From Streptomyces tubercidicus (GTDB taxonomy: Bacteria; Actinomycetota; Actinomycetes; Streptomycetales; Streptomycetaceae): DNA of 64,000 nt. The notes beneath the pieces were generated by a model that was not told where the DNA came from, made no database searches, and worked only from the letters and a program-made list of their open reading frames with translations. Shown piece after piece: positions 24,664 through 32,882 of this stretch; positions within the stretch are counted from its first letter, which is position 1; each line of letters begins with the position of its first letter. Location: NCBI RefSeq assembly GCF_027497495.1, contig NZ_CP114205.1:4650001-4714000 (forward strand), given 5' to 3'. The position numbers were made by a program, and so were the translations under genes.

Positions 24664-25254
24664 CTACGATCCCGACGGTGCCCAGTCCGGCCGGCGGCCG
24701 CTGAGCGCCACCACCTGGTCGAGGAGCGGCGCGTCCGCCGCCACGGTCACCGGCGGGCCGAACACCGGGAGCCGCTCCGAGGACTCCACCAGGGGCGCGA
24801 GGAGCGCATACGAGACCCCGAGCGCGGCCATGTCGGGCGCGTAGTCCTGGCCGGTGGCGCGCGCCAGGTCCCAGCCGTGCAGCACCAGCTCATTGAGCGC
24901 GAAGCGGCCCGCGATGGCCGCGGGCAGGGTCACCCCGCCCGCCTGGGTCTCGCCCTCCCATGCCTCCGGGGCGGCCCAGGCCGCCGCCATCCCCCGCAGA
25001 TTGCGGTCCAGCGCGGTGCGCCAGCCGGGCTCCACATCGGGCACCGTCACATTGGGAGCGACGCTCGTCATCGGCCCGAGGTTCTTGCGCGCCGTCTCCT
25101 GGAAGGCCGCGGACAGGCCGACGAGATGGCCCAGCAGATGACGCACCGCGTACGCCTCGCAAGGGGTGGGGGCATCGAGCTGCTCATCGGCGGTCCGGGC
25201 CGCGAGCTGCGCCACCAGCCGGGCCTGCGCCGTGAAGTCGATCGTCTCGGTCAT
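24664..25254 (-). CDS. TIGR03086-type DinB-like (mycothiol-dependent maleylpyruvate isomerase fold) protein
   Basis: 196 residues: FTAQARLVAQLAARTADEQLDAPTPCEAYAVRHLLGHLVGLSAAF is the four-helix DinB/MDMPI start with the first metal His, and FALNELVLHGWDLARATGQ supplies the later one. Such proteins use mycothiol or bind divalent metal; function usually unknown. ATG 25254 begins the family-like text. It lies 135 bp after the acyl-CoA synthetase gene on the same strand and may be co-transcribed. Confidence 0.85.
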   Translation of the reverse strand: MTETIDFTAQARLVAQLAARTADEQLDAPTPCEAYAVRHLLGHLVGLSAAFQETARKNLGPMTSVAPNVTVPDVEPGWRTALDRNLRGMAAAWAAPEAWEGETQAGGVTLPAAIAGRFALNELVLHGWDLARATGQDYAPDMAALGVSYALLAPLVESSERLPVFGPPVTVAADAPLLDQVVALSGRRPDWAPSGS

Positions 25255-25389
25255 CGTCCGGGTCCTTCCGTCCTGCCGTGGCGTGCTGCCGGGCCCCGCC
25301 GGGTGCGGTCCGCCCACACGCGGTGCCGCCTCCCAGTGAAGACTCCACCGGCCCCCGGAACTCATCGCCACACCGCCGCCGGGCCCCGG

Positions 25390-27000
25390 CTACTCCGTAT
25401 ACCGCTCCCGCAGCACCGTCTTGAGCACCTTGTTCAGCGGCCCGCCGCGCGGCAGCTCACCGACCGTCTCCAGCTGCTCCGGCAGTTTCTGGGTCATCAG
25501 CCCGGCCGCCCGCAGATGCGCGGTCAGCCCGGCCAGGGTCAGCGGCGGCGCGGCCGGATCGGCGGGGGTGACCACCGCGCACACCCGCTCGCCGCGCTCC
25601 CGGTCCGGTAGCCCGATCACCGCCGCCTCCGCCACCGCCGGATGGGTGCGGACCAGCTCCTCGATCTCCTGCGCGGAGAGGTTCTCGCCCTTGCGGATGA
25701 TGATGTCCTTGAGCCGCCCGGTCAGCACCAGATGCCCGTCGGGGCGCAGCCGCCCCAGGTCACCGGTGCGGAACCAGCCATCGGCGGTGAACGCCTCCGC
25801 CGTCAGCGCCGGGTCGGTGTACCCCCGGAACAGCATCGTCCCCTTGACCGTGACCTCGCCGCTCTCCCCGTCCCCGGCCACGGACCCGTCCGGCCGGACG
25901 ATCCGCACCCGCGCGCCCACCACCGGCCTGCCGACCGTCCGCGACAGCTGCTCCTCGCTGTCGTACGGCGTCCCCATCGCGATCATCGGACACTCGGTCA
26001 TCCCGTACCCGTGCACGATCGCGCACCCCAGCTCCCGCCCCGCCGCCGTATACAGCTCCGGTGACATCGGCGCCCCGCCACCCGACAGCAGCCGCAGTGA
26101 CGGCATCAGCCGCCCGGCGTGCGGCAGTTGCTGCCGGTAGCGGCGCGACTCGTCCAGGAACGCCTGGTAGAACGCGGTGCTGCCGCCGGCCATGGTGACC
26201 CCGCGCCGCCGGTAGACGGCGGCCGCACGGCCCGGTTCGAAGGTGTCCAGGATGACCGCGGGAAACCCGCTGACCAGCATGGCGATGACATAGTCCGGCC
26301 CGGCGATATGCGCGTACGGAAAGGCCATCGAGCCGATGTCGTCCCCGGACATACCGAGCGCGGTGGCCAGCCCGACCCCACCGGCGATAAGACTGGCATC
26401 GGTGTGCTCCACCCCTTTGGGCGCGGCGGTGGTCCCGGAGGTGTAGTAAATCCAGCGAGTGGCCCCGTCCCCGTCGCCGCTCCCGCTCTCGTCGCCGCTC
26501 CCGTTGCCGTTCCCCTCCCCGCCCCCGCCCCCGACGGGCGCCGCAGCGGGCAGCCCCGCCGGGTCCGCCCTGGGCAGCCCGCCCCCGACCGGGAGCACCC
26601 GCACCCCGTCCCCGGCGGCCTTCCGCACCATCGCCGTGTGGTCGAACCCCCGCCACACGCCCGGTACGAACACGAACTCCGCCGCCGACTCCGCCAGGAT
26701 GAAGCCGACTTCACGCTCCCGGTGCAGCGGTATGACGGGTATCTGCACGGCCCCCACCCGGGCCAGCGCCAACGACAGGATCACCGTCTCCACCCGCGTC
26801 GGCAACTGCCACGCCACCCGCGTCCCGGCCCCGACCCCCATCCCCCGCAACCCGGCCGCCACCCGCAACGCCTCGTCCCGCACCCCGTCAAAGGTGACGC
26901 TCCCCCCGTCCCCGTCGAAAAACATCGGCACCCCGCACGAAACCCGCGCGCGGTATTCGACGAGTTCCCAGAGCGTCTGTATACGGGCGGGGTCGAACAT
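25390..27000 (-). CDS. AMP-dependent acyl-CoA synthetase/ligase
   Basis: 536 residues of ANL family: IYYTSGTTAAPKGVEHTD, AFPYAHIAGPDYVIAMLVSGFPAVILD, VHGYGMTECPMIAMG, GWFRTGDLGRLRPDGHLVLTGRLKDIIIRKGENLSAQEIEELV, and Lys in PLNKVLKTVL (catalytic region). A Gly/Asn/Ser/Asp-rich insertion at residues ~178-200 (simple-sequence DNA at 26465-26530) splits the N-terminal domain and is unusual. ATG 27000 (MFDPARIQTLWELVEYRARV) starts the conserved region. It lies 87 bp from operator 27087-27101, so it is a member of the regulon and gives a second carboxylate-activating step. Confidence 0.88.
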   Translation of the reverse strand: MFDPARIQTLWELVEYRARVSCGVPMFFDGDGGSVTFDGVRDEALRVAAGLRGMGVGAGTRVAWQLPTRVETVILSLALARVGAVQIPVIPLHREREVGFILAESAAEFVFVPGVWRGFDHTAMVRKAAGDGVRVLPVGGGLPRADPAGLPAAAPVGGGGGEGNGNGSGDESGSGDGDGATRWIYYTSGTTAAPKGVEHTDASLIAGGVGLATALGMSGDDIGSMAFPYAHIAGPDYVIAMLVSGFPAVILDTFEPGRAAAVYRRRGVTMAGGSTAFYQAFLDESRRYRQQLPHAGRLMPSLRLLSGGGAPMSPELYTAAGRELGCAIVHGYGMTECPMIAMGTPYDSEEQLSRTVGRPVVGARVRIVRPDGSVAGDGESGEVTVKGTMLFRGYTDPALTAEAFTADGWFRTGDLGRLRPDGHLVLTGRLKDIIIRKGENLSAQEIEELVRTHPAVAEAAVIGLPDRERGERVCAVVTPADPAAPPLTLAGLTAHLRAAGLMTQKLPEQLETVGELPRGGPLNKVLKTVLRERYTE

Positions 27001-27086
27001 GGGGTGCCTCCTGGCTGCCGGCGGAGCAGGGCGGGGCAGGCCCGACGGCCGCGGCGGGCCTGAACGGCGTGACTGTAGCAGCAAAA

Positions 27087-27101
27087 CTGATGCATCGTCA
27101 G
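27087..27101. promoter_or_regulatory. TetR-type operator palindrome, site 8 (CTGATGCATCGTCAG)
   Basis: One mismatch from CTGAC-N5-GTCAG; upstream of the AMP ligase at 25390-27000. Confidence 0.72.
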
Positions 27102-27209
27102 ATCTGTGCGCGCGGGTCTGTGCGGCAGGCGGAGAGACTGCCGGAAACGGAGCGGGCCCGTCGCGGCGCGACGGGCCCGGCCCCCGCGAAGGGGCGGTGC
27201 TGTGTTCGG

Positions 27210-27413
27210 TCAGTGCTGGGCGGATACCTGGTGCGGGGCCGGAATGTGGTTGTCGGGGGTGGCCGTGTTGGCGGCTATGGGCATGGTGCTGTCCTGGGCG
27301 GAGAAGCCCGGGGTGGCGGGGGTGTGGCTGTCCGCCATGGCCGGAGTCGCGGCGACGCCGGCGGCAGCGGCCGCGAGGGCGACGGTCACGAGGGTGCGCG
27401 TGAATCGGCTCAT
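27210..27413 (-). CDS. Small secreted peptide with AfsS-like D-S/N-T/H-x-P-I motifs
   Basis: 67 residues: signal peptide MSRFTRTLVTVALAAAAAGVAATPAMA with cleavage after AMA, then a mature part of about 40 residues containing DSTMPI and PDNHIPAP. No known domain. The two short motifs resemble the DSTRPI repeats of the AfsS-like protein encoded just upstream on the same strand (27754-28017), which suggests common origin with a gained signal peptide; this is my inference. The start ATG 27413 has AAGGAG upstream (27421-27426). Function unknown. Confidence 0.7.
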   Translation of the reverse strand: MSRFTRTLVTVALAAAAAGVAATPAMADSHTPATPGFSAQDSTMPIAANTATPDNHIPAPHQVSAQH

Positions 27414-27753
27414 CTGAACTCCTTGAAGAGGTGAGTTATGAACAAGAGAAGCTTGCCGCTCCCAGGCCGTACATTCGTTCAGGTGTCCTGAAATAGCCGC
27501 AGAATGCGGGGAATTGCCGTTGTGAGTCGCCGAGGCGCACGGCTCGCCGCAAGGGCCTTCTGCGTTGGCGCACGCGAAAGGGGCCGACTTCGATGACTCC
27601 CCCCTTGGAATGTCATCGAGGCTGGCCCCTTCGGTCCCCCGTTCCCCCGTACTTCCCCCGTTCCCCCGTACGTCCCCCGTGCCCCGGTCTCCCCCCCCCG
27701 GGGCCGTCCCGGGTATCCCCCTGACTCCCGGGCTGACTTGATGCCGAGGTCGA
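27414..27753. other. Intergenic region between the secreted peptide and afsS-like genes
   Basis: 340 bp holding the hairpin at 27578-27631 and C-rich repeats including two 19-bp copies of GTTCCCCCGTACNTCCCCC (27641-27678). No gene seen. Confidence 0.5.
27578..27631 (-). terminator. Hairpin downstream of the afsS-like gene
   Basis: AAGGGGCC (27578-27585) with GGCCCCTT (27624-27631), and inner arms CGATGAC/GTCATCG. Likely terminator of the afsR-afsS transcription unit. Confidence 0.65.
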
Positions 27754-28017
27754 CTACTTCGGGTCGACGATCGGCCGGGTGCTGTCCTTCGCCTTCACGG
27801 AATGACCGTCATCGGGAGCGCCCGCGCCACCGGCGACAGGAGTGTGCCCTTCCCCTGGCTGGATGGGGCGCGTGCTGTCCATCGGCTGGATCGGGCGGGT
27901 GCTGTCCATGGGCTGGATGGGACGCGTGCTGTCCATGGGCTGGATCGGGCGGGTGCTGTCGAGCGGCTTGACGACATCCTTCTCGTCACCCGGGCGAGGC
28001 TGGTTCTCGGTGGCCAT
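27754..28017 (-). CDS. afsS: AfsS-like small regulatory protein with DSTRPIQPM repeats
   Basis: 87 residues, no signal peptide. Four tandem nine-residue units DSTRPIQPM (the first introduced by KPL) occupy residues ~19-55, and a fifth DSTRPI closes the protein. AfsS of S. coelicolor is a small repeat-containing protein encoded next to afsR, transcribed under AfsR control and stimulating antibiotic production. Position (directly downstream of afsR on the same strand), size and repeats support the assignment; the exact repeat text may differ from S. coelicolor. ATG 28017 has GTAGGAG. Encoded in near-identical DNA repeats of 27 bp, so copy number could vary. Confidence 0.72.
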   Translation of the reverse strand: MATENQPRPGDEKDVVKPLDSTRPIQPMDSTRPIQPMDSTRPIQPMDSTRPIQPGEGHTPVAGGAGAPDDGHSVKAKDSTRPIVDPK

Positions 28018-28086
28018 ACGATCAACTCCTACGTGTGGGCGCTTTTGGCGCACCCGCCCGGCAACTCCCCCGTGGGTCGCCGGACG

Positions 28087-28104
28087 GGCGAACCGCGGCC
28101 GAAC
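28087..28104 (-). promoter_or_regulatory. Candidate AfsR/PhoP-type heptamer direct repeat upstream of afsS
   Basis: On the minus strand, GTTCGGC-CGCG-GTTCGCC: two heptamers with a four-base gap (11-bp period), the spacing used by SARP and PhoP boxes. It is 70 bp upstream of the afsS-like start. AfsR and PhoP are known to compete at afsS in S. coelicolor. Confidence 0.4.
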
Positions 28105-28229
28105 ACCTTATCGGTGGGGCTCGCTCACCGAGCCGCTTGCCCCCCGAGGCGGCGGATCGGTTGAGAAGAGACTGCCGTGTGGCGATGAACGATCGATAAA
28201 CGTCGGAGGGGCGCGTGCCCCGGCGGCCG

Positions 28230-31163
28230 CTACGCGACGGCCACCGAGGCGGGAAACAGCTGCGAAACGCTGCCCTGCGGCAGTCCCAGCCTCTTGTGAA
28301 TCGTCTGCACTTCCTGCTGGCAGACCTGTGCGCGCCCGGTGTGTCCGATCTCGCTCAGAGCGTTTCCGAGTACCGCGAGTGCGCTGGCGCGCCAGCGGTC
28401 TCCACCGTTGCTGCGGAGCGCGGCGACCGCCAGTTCAGCGTAGTTGGCCGCCTTGGCGGGCTGATGCGCCGCCAGTTCCACTTCTGCCAGGCGCAGATAC
28501 GTCATGCCTTCCCAGAACCGCTGCCGGGTGTCCTGGAAGCTGACAAGGGCCTCGGTCAGTTGCTGTGTGGCCTCCTCCAGCCGGTCGGCCAGAGTGAGGG
28601 CCATGCCCAGGTTGTATTTGCCGTTGGCCAGCCGTCGCGAGGCACCGCACTCCTGGTACAGCGCGACCCCCTGCTCGGCGAGCGCGACCGCGCTGTCCAC
28701 CCGTCCGGTGTCCAGATGAACCCGGGAGAGGTTGCAGAGCGCGCTCGCCTCCGACTGCTTGTTGTTGATGTCACGGTAAGAGAGGAGGGCCTGGTTGAGA
28801 TAGGCGTCCGCCTCGTCGAGCCGACTCTCGATACTGGCGATGATGCCCCGGTCGTTCAGTCCGTTGCAGGCCGAGAAGTCGTCGCCGGCGGCCAGCCCGC
28901 GCAGCGTTGCCAGCTTGGCGTGCTCATCGGCTTCGCCGAGCCGCCCGGACTGGGTGTAGATGGGGGCGAGGATCCAGTGCACGCGAGCCGCGGCATGCTG
29001 GTCGTCGCTCTTCAGCGCGGCGGCGAGCAGGGTGAGACTGGCTTGCTCGAACTGCCGGTTGCTGGCACCGGAATCGGCCATGTCCCTGGTGAGCACCAGC
29101 AGATCGACGGCACGCCGCAGGGAGCCCGGTGCGGTGTTCTGCAGCGCGCAGGCGATCAGGCATCTGGATTCACTGAACAACCAGGTCATCGCCTCGGAGC
29201 GGTCCTCGAAGACCAGTCCGGGATAGTGCGGCGTCTCCATGTGGTCGACCAGGATGTCGCCGGGGCGTTCGAGGGGGTATCGGTGCGCAGCTGTCGCCAG
29301 ATAGAAGTCCAGGAGCCGCGACAGCGCCGCATCGCGTTCCGCCGGCGGCTGTTCGTCGCGCTCCGCGCAGGAACGCGCGTAGAGGCGTACGAGGTCGTGG
29401 AAGCGGTAGCGGCCGGGTGCCGCGGACTCCAGCAATGAGGTGTCGACGAGGGATTCCAGCAGGTCCTCGGCCGTATCGGCGTCCATGCCGAGGAGGGCAG
29501 CGGCCGCGGCCAGGGAGATGTCCGGGCCGTCGGCCAGACCCAGCAGCCGGAAGGCTCGCGCCTGCGGGGGTTCCAGCTGCCCGTAGCCCAGTTCGAAGGT
29601 GGCGGTGACGGCGAGGTCACCGGCCCGCAGCTCGTCCAGACGGCGTCGCTCGTCGGCCAGTTTGCTGGCGAGCACGGAGACCGTCCAGGTACGGCGGGAG
29701 GCCAGCCGGGAGGCAGCGATACGGATGGCGAGCGGGAGAAACCCGCAGGCACCGACCACGTCCATCGAGGCCTCGCGCTCGGCGTTCACCCGCTCTTCTC
29801 CGACGATGAGGGTGAAGAGGGTGAACGCCTCGTCGGGGCTCATCACATCGAGGTCGATCAGATGCGCCCCGGCGAGATCTATCATCCGCGCGCGGCTGGT
29901 GATCAGCGCTGCGCAGCCCTCGGTGCCGGGGAGCAGCGGGCGAATCTGTGCGGCGTCCCGGGCGTTGTCCAGCAGGGCGAGCACACGGCGGCCGGCGAGT
30001 GTGGAGCGGTAGAGGGCGGAGCGCTCCTCCAGGCCGTCGGGGATCGCGGAGTCCGGGGTACCGAGGGCGCGCAGGAACGCGCCGAGCACGGCCTCGGGCT
30101 CCGCGGGGGTGTGTCCGGCGCCCTGCAGGTCGGCGTAGAGCTGCCCGTCGGGGAAGTGCTCGCGGGCGGCGTGTGCCACGTGCACGGCGAGGGTGGTCTT
30201 GCCGACGCCACCGATGCCGGTGAGCGCGGAGACCGCCATCACGCTGCCCTCGGTGGTGGCGAGCCGGTCGCCCAGCTCGGCGACGAAGGGGGTGCGCCCG
30301 GTGAAGTCGGCGACGGTGGCGGGGAGTTGCTGGGGCCGGATGACGACATGGTCGGAGTGGTCCGCGCCGTCGCTGAGCGTCGGGGGTGCGTCCAGGTCGG
30401 CGTCCGCCCGCAGGATCCGCTGCTGGAGTTCCGAGAGGGAGGCGCGGGGTTCGACGGCCAGTTCCTCGTCCAGGAGACGGCGGGTGTCGGTGTAGACGGC
30501 CAGTGCCTCGGCCTGTCGCCCGCTGCGGTACAGCGCGAGCATGAGGAGTTCCCGCAGTCGCTCGCGCAGGGGGTGGGCGGCCGTGAGGGCGGTCAGTTCG
30601 GAGACCGCCTCGGCGTGGCAGCCGACTTCCAGGTCGAGTTCCAGGCGCGTCTCCAGCAGGGTCAGCCGCCATTCGTCGAGACGGGTGCGCTGGGTGTCGG
30701 CGTAAGGGCCGGCGAGTCCGGCCAGGGGCTCGCCGTCCCACAGTGCGAGCGCGGTGTCGAGGAGTTCGCGGGCGCGGCCGCGATCGCCGGCAGCCTTGGC
30801 CTTTTCGGCCTCGGCCGCGTACTGCTCGGCATGGTCCAGGTCCAGCGGGCCGTCCACGGAGCGGATCGCATAGCCGCCGGACTCACTGACCAAGGTGGCT
30901 GCGTCATCACCCAGCGCCTTGCGGAGCCGTGAGGCGTACGTGCGCAGCGCGGCGAGTGCGGCGTGCGGCGGTTCGTCGCCCCACAGCGCATCGACCAGCT
31001 CGGGTGCGGTGGCGGTACGGCCGCTGCGCAGCAGCAGTGCGGCAAGTAACGCACGCTGCTGCGGGGAGCCCGCCGCCAGCGGCGTATCGCCGCGCCAGGC
31101 CCGCACGGGACCGAGCACGGAGAAGCGGAGCCGCTCCCGTCCCTGTCCCGGACTGTGGTCCAT
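28230..31163 (-). CDS. afsR: AfsR-type SARP regulator with NB-ARC ATPase and TPR domains
   Basis: 977 residues. The OmpR-like winged helix (residues 12-100: FSVLGPVRAWRGDTPLAAGSPQQRALLAALLL) and bacterial transcriptional activation domain (105-250) make the SARP module. The NB-ARC ATPase has P-loop GIGGVGKTT at 316-324 and LALLDNARD; TPR-like helices fill the C-terminal 350 residues. The SARP part agrees with AfsR of S. coelicolor (993 residues), the AfsK substrate and afsS activator. ATG 31163 has AGGGGGA. It is followed by the afsS-like gene 213 bp on. GTTC repeats near 31187-31213 in its promoter may be regulatory. Confidence 0.92.
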   Translation of the reverse strand: MDHSPGQGRERLRFSVLGPVRAWRGDTPLAAGSPQQRALLAALLLRSGRTATAPELVDALWGDEPPHAALAALRTYASRLRKALGDDAATLVSESGGYAIRSVDGPLDLDHAEQYAAEAEKAKAAGDRGRARELLDTALALWDGEPLAGLAGPYADTQRTRLDEWRLTLLETRLELDLEVGCHAEAVSELTALTAAHPLRERLRELLMLALYRSGRQAEALAVYTDTRRLLDEELAVEPRASLSELQQRILRADADLDAPPTLSDGADHSDHVVIRPQQLPATVADFTGRTPFVAELGDRLATTEGSVMAVSALTGIGGVGKTTLAVHVAHAAREHFPDGQLYADLQGAGHTPAEPEAVLGAFLRALGTPDSAIPDGLEERSALYRSTLAGRRVLALLDNARDAAQIRPLLPGTEGCAALITSRARMIDLAGAHLIDLDVMSPDEAFTLFTLIVGEERVNAEREASMDVVGACGFLPLAIRIAASRLASRRTWTVSVLASKLADERRRLDELRAGDLAVTATFELGYGQLEPPQARAFRLLGLADGPDISLAAAAALLGMDADTAEDLLESLVDTSLLESAAPGRYRFHDLVRLYARSCAERDEQPPAERDAALSRLLDFYLATAAHRYPLERPGDILVDHMETPHYPGLVFEDRSEAMTWLFSESRCLIACALQNTAPGSLRRAVDLLVLTRDMADSGASNRQFEQASLTLLAAALKSDDQHAAARVHWILAPIYTQSGRLGEADEHAKLATLRGLAAGDDFSACNGLNDRGIIASIESRLDEADAYLNQALLSYRDINNKQSEASALCNLSRVHLDTGRVDSAVALAEQGVALYQECGASRRLANGKYNLGMALTLADRLEEATQQLTEALVSFQDTRQRFWEGMTYLRLAEVELAAHQPAKAANYAELAVAALRSNGGDRWRASALAVLGNALSEIGHTGRAQVCQQEVQTIHKRLGLPQGSVSQLFPASVAVA

Positions 31164-31509
31164 GTGTCCCCCTGCCTTGTGTCATCCGTTCGTACCGTTC
31201 GCATCGGTTCACCGTGCGCAACGGTCAGTCTGCCTTGTCCCCGCCCCTTGCGTCAGTAGGGGTCCGGAGCATGCACAAAGCCTCCTCGGGTGATCAAGTG
31301 ATGTATGCGCCAGCGCACAAGGAGGTGCGGAGGGTCCGCTTCCGTGCGCCTCTTGGCCGGTAGTCGCTCCTGTGCGCCCCCGGTTGTTCCAGGCCGCGCC
31401 CCCTGACCGCCTCTGCACTCCGCTCCCGCCGCTGTCGTGCCCGGCAGTGGTCCTCGTCTGCGACCAGTGCTTACGTGCGCATGACTGGCGGATGCCCGCG
31501 TCCGCATTA
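31164..31509. other. Intergenic region upstream of afsR
   Basis: About 345 bp with no gene. Near afsR it holds three GTTC-containing units (GTTCGTA 31188, GTTCGCA 31197, GTTCACC 31207) resembling PHO/AfsR heptamers but with 9-10 bp spacing. The rest shows nothing clear. Confidence 0.4.
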
Positions 31510-31524
31510 CTGACGGACCGTCAG
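31510..31524. promoter_or_regulatory. TetR-type operator palindrome, site 9 (CTGACGGACCGTCAG)
   Basis: Perfect CTGAC-N5-GTCAG, 21 bp before the amidohydrolase ATG. A TACCGT hexamer downstream could be the -10 box. Confidence 0.82.
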
Positions 31525-31545
31525 ATCAGCGCTACCGTATCCGCC

Positions 31546-32766
31546 ATGGAGACCTTCCCGAAGATCATCTCGGTGGACGACCACACGGTGGAGCCCCCCA
31601 ACGTCTGGCGGGACCGGCTCCCGTCGAAGTATCGCGACACCGGGCCGCGGATCGTCCGGGCGCCCGTGCGGGAAATGACCTTCGTCGGCGGAAAATTCGC
31701 CCCAAAGATGGGTGACGTGGGTGACGACGGGCCCATAGCCGACTGGTGGATCTATGAAGATCTGCACCGACCGCTGACCCGCCTCGACACCGCCGTCGGC
31801 TACTCCCGCGACGACATCAAGCTCGAAGGCATCACCTACGAACAGATGCGTCCGGGCTCCTTCAGCGTCCCCGACCGGCTGGCCGACATGGACGTCAACC
31901 ACGTCCAGTCCGCCCTGTGTTTCCCGACCTTCCCCCGCTTCTGCGGCCAGACCTTCACCGAGGCCAAGGACCGGGAACTGGGCCTGCTGGGGGTGCGCGC
32001 CTACAACGACTGGATGGTGGAGGAGTGGTGCGGCCCGCAGGCGCGGGGGCGGCTGATACCGCTCACCCTGATCCCCCTGTGGGACGCCGAGCTGGCCGCC
32101 GCGGAAGTACGGCGCAACGCGGCCCGCGGCGTCCGCGCCGTCTGTTTCAGCGAGATTCCGCCGCACCTGGGGCTGCCCAGCATCCACACCGACTACTGGG
32201 ACCCGTTCCTGCGCGCCTGCGCCGAGACCGGCACGGTCGTGGCCATGCACATCGGCTCGTCCAGCAAGATGCCCTCGACGTCCGCGGACGCCCCGCCCGC
32301 CGTCGGCTCCACGATCACCTTCGCCAACTGCTGCTTCTCGATGGTCGACTGGCTGATGAGCGGCAAGTTCGACCGCTTCCCCGGCTTGAAGATCATGTAT
32401 GCCGAGGGCCAGATCGGCTGGATCCCGTACATCCTGGAGCGCGCGGACGTGGTCTGGGAGGAGAACCGCGGCTGGGGCGGCGTCGCCGACAAGGTCCTCC
32501 GCCCGCCGTCCGAACTCTTCACCGGGCACGTCTACGGCTGCTTCTTCGACGACGCCTTCGGCCTGAAGAGCCTGGACGCGATCGGCGTCGGCAATGTGCT
32601 GTACGAGACGGACTACCCCCACTCGGACTCGACCTGGCCGAAGTCGCGGGAGGTCGGCGAGTCCCAGATGGGGCATCTGGCCCCGGATGTGGTGGAGCGG
32701 ATCGTGCGCGGCAACGCCATTGAGCTGCTGGGGCTGACGGCGGAGGGGCTCTGGGCGGGGGCGTGA
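31546..32766 (+). CDS. Amidohydrolase-2 (decarboxylase/hydrolase, TIM-barrel) family protein
   Basis: 406 residues. N-terminal ISVDDHTVEPPNVWRDRLPSKY has the metal-ligand pattern of the ACMS-decarboxylase-like amidohydrolases; later FPTFPRFCGQTF, VVAMHIGSSSKMP (metal His) and VLYETDYPHSDSTWP (catalytic Asp region) follow in order. Members hydrolyse or decarboxylate ring-cleavage and acyl intermediates; many lie in actinobacterial catabolic clusters. ATG 31546 has no ribosome site upstream, so the mRNA is probably leaderless, starting just after the operator 31510-31524. Confidence 0.88.
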   Translation: METFPKIISVDDHTVEPPNVWRDRLPSKYRDTGPRIVRAPVREMTFVGGKFAPKMGDVGDDGPIADWWIYEDLHRPLTRLDTAVGYSRDDIKLEGITYEQMRPGSFSVPDRLADMDVNHVQSALCFPTFPRFCGQTFTEAKDRELGLLGVRAYNDWMVEEWCGPQARGRLIPLTLIPLWDAELAAAEVRRNAARGVRAVCFSEIPPHLGLPSIHTDYWDPFLRACAETGTVVAMHIGSSSKMPSTSADAPPAVGSTITFANCCFSMVDWLMSGKFDRFPGLKIMYAEGQIGWIPYILERADVVWEENRGWGGVADKVLRPPSELFTGHVYGCFFDDAFGLKSLDAIGVGNVLYETDYPHSDSTWPKSREVGESQMGHLAPDVVERIVRGNAIELLGLTAEGLWAGA

Positions 32767-32882
32767 CGACGGGATCAGGTGCCTGACGGGGCATCGCACA
32801 GCTGCCGAAGGCCCCCGCGACCGCGCAGACGCACGGGCTCGAGGGCCCCGGCACACACAAGGATTTGGCAACTGCAGGGCCA

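Noticed and set aside
20281..27000. Mobile element or prophage carrying the catabolic block
   Set aside because: No integrase, transposase, tRNA attachment site or flanking direct repeats seen; composition looks native.
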